From Naasia sp. SYSU D00057 (GTDB lineage Bacteria > Actinomycetota > Actinomycetes > Actinomycetales > Microbacteriaceae), in the NCBI RefSeq assembly GCF_017916505.1, contig NZ_JAFMSZ010000001.1, forward strand, positions 1,116,001-1,180,000: a stretch of DNA of 64,000 nt, read 5' to 3'. This document shows, piece by piece, positions 45,098 through 54,925 of the stretch. Positions within the stretch are counted from its first letter, which is position 1, and every line of letters starts with the position of its first letter. The notes under the pieces are model-generated. The model searched no databases, was not told the DNA's origin, and saw only the letters and a program-made list of their open reading frames with translations. The translations under genes and the position numbers were made by a program.

Positions 45098-47686
45098 TCA
45101 GTGGGCGACCGTGATCAGGCCCAGCTCCGCCGGGCTCGCGAGGTACGGGCTCTTCGGCACGACGCGCACGTTGTAGCCGAACGAGCCGGGACGCGTCAGC
45201 GTCACCGTGCCGGCGAACGTGGTGGAGCCGTCGATCGAGATCGCCCCGGTCGGCGTCTTGCCGTCGCCGTCCTCGACGAGCGGGACGAGCTCGACCGTGG
45301 TCGTGTCGTCGAGCGAGTCGCCCTCGAGGCTCTTGCCGTAGACCACCTCGACGGCGACGTCGTCCGCGCTGAGCCCGCCGAGCTGAACGCGCGCCCGCAC
45401 GTGCAGCTCGTCACCGACACGGGGCACGGCGGCGAGGCCGCCCGACTCCACGTGCAGCACCTGCACGCCGGACCAGTCCTTGCGGACCTCGTCCTTCCAG
45501 CGGGCGAGCTCCCGGCCGGCGGCGTAGTCCTCGGCTCCGATCACGCCGGCCGCCTTGCCGGCGGGCGTGTACAGCTTCCCGACGTACTCCTTGACCATGC
45601 GGTCGGCGCTCAACTCGGGCGAGAGCGTCGCGAGCGTGTGGCGCATCGACTTCACCCAGCGGGTCGGCACGCCGTCCTTGCCCCGGTCGTAGAACCGGGG
45701 CGCGATCTGGTGCTCGATGAGGTCGTACAGCGCTCCGGCCTCGAGGGCGTCGCGCTCGTCCGCATCGCCGGCGGCGTCGGACGACGGGATCGCCCAGCCG
45801 TTCTCGCCGTCGTAGTACTCGGGCCACCAGCCGTCGAGGATCGACAGGTTGAGGGCGCCGTTGAGCGCCGCCTTCATGCCGGAGGTGCCGCAGGCCTCGA
45901 GGGGCCGCAGCGGGTTGTTGAGCCAGACGTCGCAGCCCGGGTAGAGCAGCTGCGCCATCTCGATGTCGTAGTTCGGCAGGAAGACGAGCCGGCGGCGGAT
46001 CTCGGGGTCCTGCGCGAAGGTGACAAGGCGCTGGATGAGTCGCTTGCCCTCGTCGTCGGCCGGGTGCGACTTGCCCGCGATGATGAGCTGCACGGGCCGC
46101 TTGCGCGAGGTGAGGATGGCCCGCAGCCGGTCCTGGTCGTGCAGCATCAGGGTCAGCCGCTTGTAGGTCGGCACGCGACGGGCGAATCCGATGGTGAGCA
46201 CGTTCGGATCGAGGGCGTCGTCGATCCAGGTGGGGACGACGGAGCCGGGGTTCTGCTGCTGCCAGGCCCAGCGGATGCGCTGGCGGGCGTCGGCGACGAG
46301 CTGCTCGCGCATCCCGGTCTTGACCTGCCACAGCTCCTCGTCGCTCACCGCCTTCGAGTTCCAGTCCGCCGCGGTGGTGTCGGTGGTGCCGAGCTTCTGC
46401 TCCGCGAGGTGCAGCAGGGCGGGGTCGGTCCACGTCGGCGCGTGCACGCCGTTCGTCACCGACGCGATGGGCACGTCCGCCTGGTCGAACCCCGGCCAGA
46501 GGCCCGAGAACATGCCGCGGCTGACCTCGCCGTGCAGCTTGGAGACGCCGTTGGCGTGCTGGGCGAGCCGGAGGCCCATGACGGCCATGTTGAAGACGCC
46601 CGGGTTGCCGCCGCTGTAGTCCTCGGTGCCGAGCGCAAGCACGTCGTGCACGTCGACGCCCGGCAGCAGGTCGGTCGAGAAGTAGGTCTCGACCAGCGAG
46701 CGCTCGAACCGGTCGATGCCGGCGGGCACCGGGGTGTGAGTCGTGAACACCGTGCCGGCGCGCACCACCTCGAGCGCCTCCGCGAAGGTGAGCCCCGCCG
46801 CGACGAGGTCGCTGATCCGCTCGAGTCCGAGGAAGCCGGCGTGCCCCTCGTTGGTGTGGAACACCTGGGGGAACTCGGCGCCGGTCAGCTCGCTGTGCAG
46901 CTTGATCGCCCGGACCCCGCCGATGCCGAGCAGCAGCTCCTGGAGGAGGCGGTGCTCCCCGCCGCCGCCGTAGAGGCGGTCGGTGACGCTGCGGAGCGCG
47001 TCCTCGTTCTCGGGGATGTCGGTGTCGAGCAGCAGCAGCTTCACGCGGCCGACGTCGGCCTGCCAGACGCGCGCGAAGAGGGTGCGGCCTCCGGGCAGCG
47101 CGAGCGCGATCTGCGCGGGCGCGCCGTCGGCGCCGCGCAGCAGCGACAGCGGGAGCCCGTCGGGGTCGAGGACCGGGTAGGTCTCCTGCTGCCAGCCGTC
47201 CGGCGAGATCGCCTGCTTGAAGTAGCCGGACCGGTAGAAGAGGCCGACGGCGAGCAGCGGCACGCCGAGGTCGGACGCGCTCTTCAGGTGGTCGCCGGCG
47301 AGGATGCCGAGGCCGCCGGAGTACTGCGGCAGCGCGGCCGCGATGCCGAATTCGGGCGAGAAGTAGGCGATCGACGAGGGCGCATCGGTCTGGCTCTGGT
47401 ACCAGCGGGGCTCGCTGATGTAGGTCCGCAGCGCGTCGCGCAGCCCGTTCGCCCGCTCGACGAAGCCGGCATCCCCCGCCAGCTCCTCGACGCGCTCGGG
47501 CGTCACCATGCCGAGCAGCGACACGGGGTCGTTGTGGCTCGCCTTCCACAGCTCCGGATCGATGAAGGAGAAGAGCTCCCGCGTGGGCTCGTGCCAGGAC
47601 CAGCGCAGGTTCCCGGCGAGCTCATCGAGCGCGGAGAGTGCTTCCGGAAGCACCGTTCGGACGGTGAAACGGCGGATTGCCTTCAT
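45098..47686 (-). CDS. glgP: Alpha-glucan phosphorylase (short GlgP family)
   Basis: An 862-aa GT35 phosphorylase that releases glucose-1-phosphate from linear glucan ends. The first about 110 residues are the DUF3417 domain (MKAIRRFTVRTVLPEAL, NLRWSWHEPTRELF) typical of the actinobacterial/archaeal TIGR02094 type. The PLP-binding region EACGTSGMKAALNGALNLS is intact, as are GLGILAGDHLKSASDLG and FVFT-like VRAGTVFTTHTPVPAG. A C-terminal beta domain of about 130 residues (DVAVEVVYGKSLEG) is usual for this type. A TAGGGT box (47740-47735) gives a leader of about 43 nt carrying two direct CTGTGACGCA copies. In the window it works with glgX on branched glucan; whether the same glucan feeds GlgE products is inferred. 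Confidence 0.95.
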   Translation of the reverse strand: MKAIRRFTVRTVLPEALSALDELAGNLRWSWHEPTRELFSFIDPELWKASHNDPVSLLGMVTPERVEELAGDAGFVERANGLRDALRTYISEPRWYQSQTDAPSSIAYFSPEFGIAAALPQYSGGLGILAGDHLKSASDLGVPLLAVGLFYRSGYFKQAISPDGWQQETYPVLDPDGLPLSLLRGADGAPAQIALALPGGRTLFARVWQADVGRVKLLLLDTDIPENEDALRSVTDRLYGGGGEHRLLQELLLGIGGVRAIKLHSELTGAEFPQVFHTNEGHAGFLGLERISDLVAAGLTFAEALEVVRAGTVFTTHTPVPAGIDRFERSLVETYFSTDLLPGVDVHDVLALGTEDYSGGNPGVFNMAVMGLRLAQHANGVSKLHGEVSRGMFSGLWPGFDQADVPIASVTNGVHAPTWTDPALLHLAEQKLGTTDTTAADWNSKAVSDEELWQVKTGMREQLVADARQRIRWAWQQQNPGSVVPTWIDDALDPNVLTIGFARRVPTYKRLTLMLHDQDRLRAILTSRKRPVQLIIAGKSHPADDEGKRLIQRLVTFAQDPEIRRRLVFLPNYDIEMAQLLYPGCDVWLNNPLRPLEACGTSGMKAALNGALNLSILDGWWPEYYDGENGWAIPSSDAAGDADERDALEAGALYDLIEHQIAPRFYDRGKDGVPTRWVKSMRHTLATLSPELSADRMVKEYVGKLYTPAGKAAGVIGAEDYAAGRELARWKDEVRKDWSGVQVLHVESGGLAAVPRVGDELHVRARVQLGGLSADDVAVEVVYGKSLEGDSLDDTTTVELVPLVEDGDGKTPTGAISIDGSTTFAGTVTLTRPGSFGYNVRVVPKSPYLASPAELGLITVAH

Positions 47687-47701
47687 AGACGGTCCCCTCG
47701 A

Positions 47702-47740
47702 CTGTGACGCATCGGCTGTGACGCAGTGGCACTCACCCTA
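47702..47740 (-). promoter_or_regulatory. glgP promoter with tandem 10-bp repeat in the leader
   Basis: -10 TAGGGT on the minus strand at 47740-47735. Between it and the glgP ATG (47686) lie two exact copies of CTGTGACGCA (plus strand, 47702-47711 and 47716-47725), 14 bp apart. Position just downstream of the start site suits a repressor site. Confidence 0.55.
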
Positions 47741-47872
47741 GGACAGAAGGGAGCCGCTCAAAGCCAAGCGAAGCGCCGGTGTTCGGGCAGCCGTTAGCGG
47801 GCGTCGGGGGCTTCTCGCAAGCCTGCCGGGGCGGAAGGCGGCCCGAAAGTGGCCGGGGCTAAAGTGACTTCC

Positions 47873-50053
47873 GTGGCGACTCCAGGCGACGAAGTCCCGG
47901 CGGGCCGGCAGGCCGCGCGGCGAACCAGCACCCGACGCGCCGTCTCCGACGGCATCGTGACGACCGATCCGGCGGAGGTTCCGCCGGAGGCCGCGAGCGC
48001 GAGCCCGGCCCCCGCGCGGGGCAGGGCGGCGGCGGCCGCCGATTGGACGCCCGTCCTCGGGCGCATCCCGATCCTCGACCTCTCGCCGCAGCAGCCGGAC
48101 GACCTGTGGCCCGCCAAGGCCTTCGTCGGCGAGGTCGTCCCGTTCGCGGCGACCGTCTTCCGCGAGGGGCACGACCTGCTCGGCGCGGACGTCGTCCTCA
48201 CCGACCCGCGGGGCCGCACCACCGAGCACCGGATGACCCTGATCTCGAAGGGCACCGACCGCTGGCGCGCCGACGCGATCGTCGACCGGGCCGGCTTCTG
48301 GACCTACCGCATCAAGGCGTGGGGCGACGACTTCCACACCTGGCTGCACAACGCCGAGGTGAAGATCCCCGCCGGCGTCGACGTAGAGCTGATGTTCACC
48401 ATCGGGCAGCAGCTCTTCGAGCGCGCCGCCCAGGACAAGGCGCGCACGGCGGCGGAGCGGCGGCTCCTCACCGCCACGGCGAAGCGGCTCGCGTCGCAGT
48501 CGCTCTCGGTGAAGGAGCGACTCGAGTCGGCGACCGCGCCGGAGGTGGCCGCGGCACTCGAGCGGGTGCCGGTCGCGAGCCTCGTCACCTACTCCCCCGA
48601 GCGGCGCCTCCGGGTCGAGCGCGAGCGCGCGGGCCGCGGCTCCTGGTACGAGTTCTTCCCCCGCTCCGAGGGCGCGGTGCAGCGCGAGGACGGCTCCTGG
48701 CAGTCGGGCACGTTCCGCACGGCGGCCGAGCGCCTCCCCGCCATCGCGGCCATGGGCTTCGACGTCGTCTACATCCCGCCCGTGCACCCGATCGGCACCA
48801 CGAACCGCAAGGGCCCGAACAACACGCTCACCGCCGGTCCGCACGACCCCGGCTCGCCGTACGGCATCGGCGCCAAGGAGGGCGGCCACGACGCGATCCA
48901 CCCGGAGCTCGGCGACGAGAACGACTTCAAGTTCTTCGTCCAGGCGGTGAAGGACCAGGGGATGGAGCTCGCGCTCGACATCGCCCTGCAGGCCTCCCCC
49001 GACCACCCGTGGGTCGTCAAGCACCCGCAGTTCTTCACGCAGCTGCCGGACGGCAGCATCGCGTACGCGGAGAACCCGCCGAAGAAGTACCAGGACATCT
49101 ACCCCCTCAACTTCGACAACGACCCGGAGGGGATCTACCAGGAGATGCTCCGCATCTTCCGGCGCTGGATCCGGCTCGGCGTCCGGATCTTCCGCGTCGA
49201 CAACCCGCACACCAAGCCGCTGGCGTTCTGGGAGCGGCTGCTCCACGAGGTCAACTCCCAGTACCCGGATGTGATCTTCCTGTCGGAGGCGTTCACGCGT
49301 CCCCCGATGATGCGCGGCCTCGCGAAGGTCGGGTTCCAGCAGAGCTACACCTACTTCACGTGGCGCAACTCGAAGGAGGAGCTCGAGGAGTACCTGACGG
49401 AGCTCTCCCGGGAGACCGCGGACTACCTGCGGCCGAACTTCTTCGTGAACACCCACGACATCCTCACCCCGTACCTGCAGTTCGGCGGCCCGCCCGCCTA
49501 CCGCATCCGCGCGGCGATCGCCGCGACGGCGGTGCCGACCTGGGGCGTGTACTCGGGCTACGAGCTCGTCGAGAACGTGGCGCGGCCGGGGTCCGAGGAG
49601 AACATCGACAACGAGAAGTACGAGTTCAAGCCCCGCGACTGGGCGCGCGCCGAGGAGACCGGGGCGACGCTCGCTCCGTTCCTCACGGAGCTGAACCGGA
49701 TCCGCCGCGAGCACCCGGCGCTCGGGCAGCTGCGCAACATCGACATCCACTGGAGCGACGACAGCGAGATCCTCGTGTACAGCAAGTACATCGAGGGCCG
49801 GTTCACCTCGACGGGCGCGTCCGACGCCGTGATCGTCGTCGCCAACGTCGACCCGCACTCGGTGCGGGAGACGACCGTGCACCTCGACCCGACCCGGTTC
49901 GGGCTCGACGCGGACGCCGCGTTCCAGGTGCGCGACCTCATCACCGACCAGACCTGGACGTGGGGCCAGCACAACTACGTGCGGCTCGACCCGTTCACGC
50001 AGCCCGTGCACATCCTGCACGTCGTGACCGAGGTCCCCCAGCAGTACTACTGA
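47873..50053 (+). CDS. glgE: Alpha-1,4-glucan:maltose-1-phosphate maltosyltransferase
   Basis: A 726-aa GH13_3 enzyme that adds maltosyl units from maltose-1-phosphate to glucan. GTG at 47873 is 7 nt after a TAAAGT box (leaderless). The first about 60 residues are a Thr/Ala/Pro-rich tail outside the core, likely disordered. Then come the N domain ([25 protein letters not shown]), the S-domain helices, and the barrel with [34 protein letters not shown], the nucleophile Asp at about residue 443 in [10 protein letters not shown], and [11 protein letters not shown] (acid/base Glu). glgB follows after 43 nt. treS/pep2, which usually make maltose-1-phosphate and often lie beside glgE, are not here. 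Confidence 0.96.
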   Translation: MATPGDEVPAGRQAARRTSTRRAVSDGIVTTDPAEVPPEAASASPAPARGRAAAAADWTPVLGRIPILDLSPQQPDDLWPAKAFVGEVVPFAATVFREGHDLLGADVVLTDPRGRTTEHRMTLISKGTDRWRADAIVDRAGFWTYRIKAWGDDFHTWLHNAEVKIPAGVDVELMFTIGQQLFERAAQDKARTAAERRLLTATAKRLASQSLSVKERLESATAPEVAAALERVPVASLVTYSPERRLRVERERAGRGSWYEFFPRSEGAVQREDGSWQSGTFRTAAERLPAIAAMGFDVVYIPPVHPIGTTNRKGPNNTLTAGPHDPGSPYGIGAKEGGHDAIHPELGDENDFKFFVQAVKDQGMELALDIALQASPDHPWVVKHPQFFTQLPDGSIAYAENPPKKYQDIYPLNFDNDPEGIYQEMLRIFRRWIRLGVRIFRVDNPHTKPLAFWERLLHEVNSQYPDVIFLSEAFTRPPMMRGLAKVGFQQSYTYFTWRNSKEELEEYLTELSRETADYLRPNFFVNTHDILTPYLQFGGPPAYRIRAAIAATAVPTWGVYSGYELVENVARPGSEENIDNEKYEFKPRDWARAEETGATLAPFLTELNRIRREHPALGQLRNIDIHWSDDSEILVYSKYIEGRFTSTGASDAVIVVANVDPHSVRETTVHLDPTRFGLDADAAFQVRDLITDQTWTWGQHNYVRLDPFTQPVHILHVVTEVPQQYY

Positions 50054-50096
50054 TCCCTCCCCGGTCGCCCTCACCGTCCCTCGAGAGAAGGAACGC

Positions 50097-52469
50097 ATGG
50101 CCAGCACTACCGTCGACAGCACCCCGGAGCCGAGCTTCGACCTGCCCGTCCTCCCCGAGTCGGAGCTCGAGCGCATCGCCCAGGGCGTGCACTCGGGCCC
50201 GCACGCGGTGCTCGGGCAGCACCCGATCGCTCAGGAGGGGGTCGCCGACCCGGTGGTCGCCATCCGAGCCCTGCGGCCGCTCGCCGACAAGGTGACCGCC
50301 GTGCTCCCCACGGGCGCCCGCGTCGACCTCGCGCACCTCGGCCACGGCGTCTGGCAGGGCGTCAGCATCCTCGGACTCAGCGACTACCTCATCGAGGCGC
50401 GGTACGCGGACGGCACCGAGTGGACCGTCGACGATCCGTACCGCTACCTGCCCTCGATCGGCGACCTGGACCTCTACCTGTTCGGGGAGGGCCGGCACGA
50501 GCGGCTCTGGCACGTGCTCGGGGCGCACCACCGCGAGCACTGGGGCGTCGAGAAGCCGGCCTCCGGCGTCTCCTTCACGGTGTGGGCGCCGCACGCGCGC
50601 GCCGTGCAGGTGATCGGCGACTTCAACGGCTGGGACGGCATCCTGCACGCGATGCGCCGGCTCGACCAGAACGGCGTCTGGGAGCTGTTCGTCCCCGGCC
50701 TCGGGCCCGACACGTCCTACAAGTTCAAGATCCTCACCGCCGACGGCCGCTGGATCGAGAAGGCCGACCCGATGGCCCAGTACGCCGAGGTCCCGCCGGC
50801 GACCGCGTCCGTCGTGGCGTCCAGCTCGTACACCTGGAACGACGACGAGTGGATGACCCGCCGCGCATCCGTCGATCCGCACAATCAGCCCATGAGCGTC
50901 TACGAGCTGCACCTCGGCTCGTGGCGTCCCGGCCTCGGCTACCGCGACGCGGCCGACCAGCTCATCGACTACCTGCGCGAGACGAACTACACGCACGTCG
51001 AGTTCCTGCCGCTCGCCGAGCACCCGTTCGGCGGGTCTTGGGGCTACCAGGTCACGGGCTACTACGCGCCCACCTCCCGCTTCGGCCACCCCGACGACCT
51101 GCGCTACCTGGTCGACCGGCTGCACCAGGCCGGCATCGGCGTGATCATGGACTGGGTCCCCGCCCACTTCCCGAAGGACGAGTTCGCGCTCGCCCGCTTC
51201 GACGGCCAGCCCCTCTACGAGCACTCGGACCCGCGCAAGGGCGAGCACCAGGACTGGGGCACCCTCGTCTTCGACTTCGGCGAGTCGCACGTGCGCAACT
51301 TCCTCGTCGCGAACGCGCTGTTCTGGCTCGAGGAGTTCCACATCGACGGCCTGCGCGTCGACGCCGTCGCGTCGATGCTCTACCTCGACTACTCGCGCAA
51401 CCACGGCGAGTGGGAGCCCAACATCCACGGCGGCCGCGAGAACCTCGAGGCCATCGCGTTCCTGCAGGAGGTCAACGCGACCGCCTACAAGCTCTACCCG
51501 GGCGTCGTGATGATCGCCGAGGAGTCGACGGCGTGGGGCGGCGTCACCTCCCCCACCTCCGCCGGCGGCCTCGGCTTCGGGCTCAAGTGGAACATGGGCT
51601 GGATGAACGACTCGCTCCGGTACATGCACCAGGACCCGATGTACCGCAGCTACCACCACAACGAGATGACGTTCTCGTTCGTGTACTCGTTCACCGAGAG
51701 CTTCCTCCTGCCGATCAGCCACGACGAGGTCGTGCACGGCAAGGGCTCCCTCCTGTCGAAGATGCCGGGCGACCACTGGCAGAAGCTCGCGAACGTTCGC
51801 GCCTTCCTCGCGTTCCAGTGGGCGCATCCGGGCAAGCAGCTGCTGTTCATGGGCTCCGAGTTCGGCCAGATCTCCGAGTGGAGCGAGGAGCGCGGGCTCG
51901 ACTGGTGGATCCTCGACCAGCCGAGCCACCAGGGTCTGCTCCGCTTCGTCGGCCAGCTCAACCGCATCTACCGGGAGACGCCCGCCCTCTGGGAGCAGGA
52001 CAACACCGAGGCGGGCTTCTCCTGGATCGACGGGGGCGACACCGGCAACAGCGTCATCTCGTTCCTGCGGTGGGACAGGCACGGCAGCCCGGTCGCGGCG
52101 ATCTTCAACTTCAGCGGCCGGCCGCTCGGCGGCTACCGCGTCGGGCTGCCGCATGGCGGCGTCTGGGAGGAGCTGCTCAACTCGGACGCCGGCGAGTTCG
52201 GCGGTTCCGGCGTCGGCAACTACGGGTCCGTGACCGCGGAGGACGTGCCCCACCAGGGGCAGCCGGCGTCGGTCGAGCTCACCATCCCGCCGCTCGGCGC
52301 CCTCTTCCTGCGGCCGCGCGCCCGGGCCGAGGCGGCAGCCGTCGGGGCGCCCGCCGAGGCCGCGGCTCCGGCCGGGAGCACTCCTGACGAGGGCTCCCTC
52401 CCGTCCCCGGCGGAGGCGGAGGCGGCACCCGCCCCCAATCCGGGGGCGACACGCGCCGCAGGGGCCTAG
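50097..52469 (+). CDS. glgB: 1,4-alpha-glucan branching enzyme
   Basis: A 790-aa GH13_9 enzyme that forms alpha-1,6 branches in the glucan made by GlgE. N1 domain ([14 protein letters not shown]), CBM48 ([21 protein letters not shown]), barrel with [27 protein letters not shown] (nucleophile Asp), [13 protein letters not shown] (acid/base Glu) and [17 protein letters not shown]. The C-terminus has an Ala/Pro/Glu-rich extension of about 60 residues (from [15 protein letters not shown] onward) beyond the normal end, absent from many GlgBs. ATG at 50097 has AGAAGGA 5 nt upstream. Forms an operon with glgE; a promoter for the next gene lies directly after the stop. Confidence 0.96.
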   Translation: MASTTVDSTPEPSFDLPVLPESELERIAQGVHSGPHAVLGQHPIAQEGVADPVVAIRALRPLADKVTAVLPTGARVDLAHLGHGVWQGVSILGLSDYLIEARYADGTEWTVDDPYRYLPSIGDLDLYLFGEGRHERLWHVLGAHHREHWGVEKPASGVSFTVWAPHARAVQVIGDFNGWDGILHAMRRLDQNGVWELFVPGLGPDTSYKFKILTADGRWIEKADPMAQYAEVPPATASVVASSSYTWNDDEWMTRRASVDPHNQPMSVYELHLGSWRPGLGYRDAADQLIDYLRETNYTHVEFLPLAEHPFGGSWGYQVTGYYAPTSRFGHPDDLRYLVDRLHQAGIGVIMDWVPAHFPKDEFALARFDGQPLYEHSDPRKGEHQDWGTLVFDFGESHVRNFLVANALFWLEEFHIDGLRVDAVASMLYLDYSRNHGEWEPNIHGGRENLEAIAFLQEVNATAYKLYPGVVMIAEESTAWGGVTSPTSAGGLGFGLKWNMGWMNDSLRYMHQDPMYRSYHHNEMTFSFVYSFTESFLLPISHDEVVHGKGSLLSKMPGDHWQKLANVRAFLAFQWAHPGKQLLFMGSEFGQISEWSEERGLDWWILDQPSHQGLLRFVGQLNRIYRETPALWEQDNTEAGFSWIDGGDTGNSVISFLRWDRHGSPVAAIFNFSGRPLGGYRVGLPHGGVWEELLNSDAGEFGGSGVGNYGSVTAEDVPHQGQPASVELTIPPLGALFLRPRARAEAAAVGAPAEAAAPAGSTPDEGSLPSPAEAEAAPAPNPGATRAAGA

Positions 52470-52474
52470 AAATC

Positions 52475-52854
52475 TTGCCGCCCCTCGCCGGACGCCAGTA
52501 CTCTGGGCGAATCGGCGAGGGGACCCGTCACCCGCGAGTTCCCCACCCGAAGCGTCTTTGCCCGAAGGCGCAGCCCCCGCGTTGAGAGCCGGTCCCTAGC
52601 CGGAGCCCTTCGCACTACCCGAAAGAGCCCACCCGATGCTCACCTCGCCTTACCCACCCCCATTCGGAGAGAGACCGTCCCGCCGGCTGCCGGCAGGGAC
52701 CGCGTAGCAGCGCACCGCCTCCGAGCTGAACGGCCGCCCCGCCGTCCGGCTCCGACGCCTTCCCGTGCGCTCGGTCCACCCATCCTGCGCGCGGCCTCCC
52801 CTCTCTTCCGGAGTCCCGACTCCGGTCCTGCCATACCCGAATGGATCAGGTTCC
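52475..52854 (+). promoter_or_regulatory. Promoter and about 345-nt leader of the sugar-transferase gene
   Basis: -35 TTGCCG (52475-52480), 18-bp spacer, -10 TACTCT (52499-52504), then about 345 nt before GTG 52855. Such a long leader is unusual here, where most leaders are near zero. It contains several possible hairpins and a 23-codon reading frame (ATG 52636 to TAG 52707, MLTSPYPPPFGERPSRR...). I see no riboswitch class I can name. The region from 52470 to 52854 has no conventional gene. Confidence 0.55.
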
Positions 52855-54348
52855 GTGACCACCTCTGTACGCGTCGCCACCCTCGACGGCGCAGCACCGC
52901 TCGCCACCCCGATAGCCCTCGACTGGTCGAGGCGCTACGCCCTCCGCGTCGCCTTCGGTGACACCTTCGCCATCCTCGCGGTCGCCGCCCTCGCGCACCT
53001 GGCCGCGTTCGGCGCCGCGAACACCGCCTTCAACTCGCGCAACACGTTCGACGACGTCGTCACCCCGCTGCACGCCGGGCTCGCTCTGGCGGTGGGCTGG
53101 ATGCTGGCGCTGCGCCTGCTCGACACCCGTGCCTCCCGCATCATCGGCAGCGGCGTCACCGAGTACAAGCGCGTGATGCACGCGTCGGTGCTCACCTTCG
53201 GCCTCTTCCTGCTGGGCGCGTTCTTCCTCGATCTCGACATCTCGCGCCTCTACGCGCTCGTCCTCTTCCCGCTCGGCATCGTGGCGATCACCGCCAACCG
53301 GTGGGGATGGCGGCGCTGGCTCCTCTCCCGCCGGGCGAAGGGCGAGTACAGCTCCCGCGTCGTGCTCATCGGGTCGCAGCGCTCGGTGCTGCAGACGGCG
53401 CGCGACCTCATCGCGAACCCCGCCCACGGCTTCCAAGTGGTGGGCGTCGGCCTGACCGACGGCCCCAACGAGGGTCTGCTCGGCGGAACGGGCCTGCCGA
53501 TCATCGGCGGGGTGGAGGACGTCCCCGGGCTCCTCGACTCCTACGGCGCCGACACCGTGATCGCCACCAACTCGGACCACCTCCCCGCGGAGCGGGTCCG
53601 CGAGATCAGCTGGGGCCTCGACCCGCAGCGCCACCAGCTCGTGCTGGCGCCGAGCATCACCGACATCGCCGGCAGCCGGGTGCAGCTGCGGCCGGTCGCC
53701 GGCCTCCCGCTGCTGCACGTCGAGACGCCGCAGTACGAGGGCCCGCAGCGCATGGCGAAGCGGATCTTCGACGTGGTGGTGTCGGGGCTCATCCTGCTCG
53801 CCCTGCTCCCGCTGTTCCTCCTCGTCGCCGTGCTCGTGAAGCGGGTCGACGGCGGACCGGTGTTCTACACGCAGGAGCGCGTGGGCCGCGACGGCGCCAT
53901 CTTCCGCATCCTCAAATTCCGCTCGATGTACACGGATGCGGACGCCCGCCGCGCCGAGCTGCTGGCCGAGATGGCGGCGCGCGGCGAGAAGCGCCTGTTC
54001 AAGATGGCCGACGATCCGCGCGTCACGCCGATCGGCAAGGTGCTGCGCCGGTACTCGATCGACGAGCTGCCCCAGCTCATCAACGTGCTCCGCGGCGACA
54101 TGAGCCTCGTCGGCCCGCGCCCCGCCCTCCCCGAGGAGGTGTCGGACTACAGCTCGAAGGAGCGCCGCCGCCTCGTGGTCACGCCCGGCATGAGCGGCCT
54201 CTGGCAGGTCAGCGGCCGCAGCAACCTCGGCTGGGACGACGGCATCCGCCTCGACCTCTACTACGCCGACAACTGGTCGATGACCGGGGACCTCATCATC
54301 CTCTGGCGCACCGCCAAGGCGGTGCTGATGCCCGAGGGCGCGTACTGA
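52855..54348 (+). CDS. Polyprenyl-phosphate sugar-1-phosphate transferase (initiating exopolysaccharide glycosyltransferase)
   Basis: A 497-aa membrane enzyme of the WcaJ/CpsE/Gum D type. Four or five N-terminal helices, then a CoA-binding-like Rossmann domain (SSRVVLIGSQRSVLQTARDL...VIATNSDHLPAERVRE), one more helix (FDVVVSGLILLALLPLFLL) and the catalytic domain: GGPVFYTQERVGRDGAIF, LKFRSMYTDADARR, RRYSIDELPQLINVLRGDMSLVGPRPALPEEV and GMSGLWQVSGRSNL. It links a hexose-1-phosphate to undecaprenyl phosphate, the first step of a surface polysaccharide. GTG at 52855 has only a weak upstream site. No other polysaccharide genes are in the window; downstream is array D. Confidence 0.93.
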   Translation: MTTSVRVATLDGAAPLATPIALDWSRRYALRVAFGDTFAILAVAALAHLAAFGAANTAFNSRNTFDDVVTPLHAGLALAVGWMLALRLLDTRASRIIGSGVTEYKRVMHASVLTFGLFLLGAFFLDLDISRLYALVLFPLGIVAITANRWGWRRWLLSRRAKGEYSSRVVLIGSQRSVLQTARDLIANPAHGFQVVGVGLTDGPNEGLLGGTGLPIIGGVEDVPGLLDSYGADTVIATNSDHLPAERVREISWGLDPQRHQLVLAPSITDIAGSRVQLRPVAGLPLLHVETPQYEGPQRMAKRIFDVVVSGLILLALLPLFLLVAVLVKRVDGGPVFYTQERVGRDGAIFRILKFRSMYTDADARRAELLAEMAARGEKRLFKMADDPRVTPIGKVLRRYSIDELPQLINVLRGDMSLVGPRPALPEEVSDYSSKERRRLVVTPGMSGLWQVSGRSNLGWDDGIRLDLYYADNWSMTGDLIILWRTAKAVLMPEGAY

Positions 54349-54458
54349 TCCCGCGCCCCCTCGACCTCGACGCCGTCGGCCTACTCCCCCCAGGGCCGGC
54401 GGCGTCGTGCTGTGTGGGGACCCGGCCCCCGGTCACCGTCCCGGTCCGCGGGGATGTC

Positions 54459-54882
54459 CAGCAGGAACGCGGGCGGTTCAGCAGGCAGCAGGGCCGCTCG
54501 GATGCCTGCTGAAGGCGATCCGTGCCTGCTGAAGGAGTCGCCCGCTCCTGCTCACGGCCTCCGGCGCGCCGTAGCGTCTCTTCAGCAGGAACTCCATCAG
54601 CTCAGCAGGAACTCGACGGGGTCCAGCAGGCACGCATGCGATTCAGCAGGCACCAGAGCCTCTCGGATGCCTGCTGAAGCCGTTCCGCGCCTGCTGAAGT
54701 CGCCCCGCATCCTGCTCACGGCCTCCGGCGGGCCGCACTGTCTCTTCAGCAGGAACTCAAGCCGTTCAGCAGAAACTCGGCGTCGTCCAGCAGGCGCGCA
54801 GACGGTTCAGCAGGCACCAGAGCCGCTCGGATGCCTGCTGAAGGCGTTCCGTGCCTGCTGAAGGCGCAGCCGGTTCCTGCTG
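54459..54882. repeat. Phased inverted array D: three tandem modules
   Basis: Three copies of a 164-165 bp module with cores at 54477, 54642 and 54806 (TTCAGCAGGCA). Forward CAGCAGG words start at 54459, 54479; 54583, 54603, 54624, 54644; 54747, 54767, 54788, 54808. Inverted CCTGCTG words start at 54505, 54525, 54547; 54670, 54690, 54711; 54834, 54854, 54876. Pitches are 20-22 bp and the innermost gap is 26 bp in every module. The two module junctions share CCTGCTCACGGCCTCCGGCG. The array fills the 577-nt gap between convergent genes; no gene is visible there. Confidence 0.9.
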
Positions 54883-54925
54883 AGGGCACACTCGGCGGCC
54901 AGCGGCCAGGCGGGCAGCCGCGGCG

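Noticed and set aside
52636-52707. Mini-ORF as a real peptide gene
   Set aside because: It is only 23 codons, with a weak upstream site, and could be chance in GC-rich DNA; kept only as a note on the leader.
52511-52854. A ydaO or other named riboswitch in the sugar-transferase leader
   Set aside because: The leader is long and GC-rich with hairpin potential, but I could not match the conserved core of any class by eye; a covariance search is needed.
54459-54882. CRISPR-like array
   Set aside because: The repeated word is only 7-11 bp, the pitch is 20-22 bp, there are inverted copies, and no cas gene is present. CRISPR repeats are 21-40 bp and face one way.
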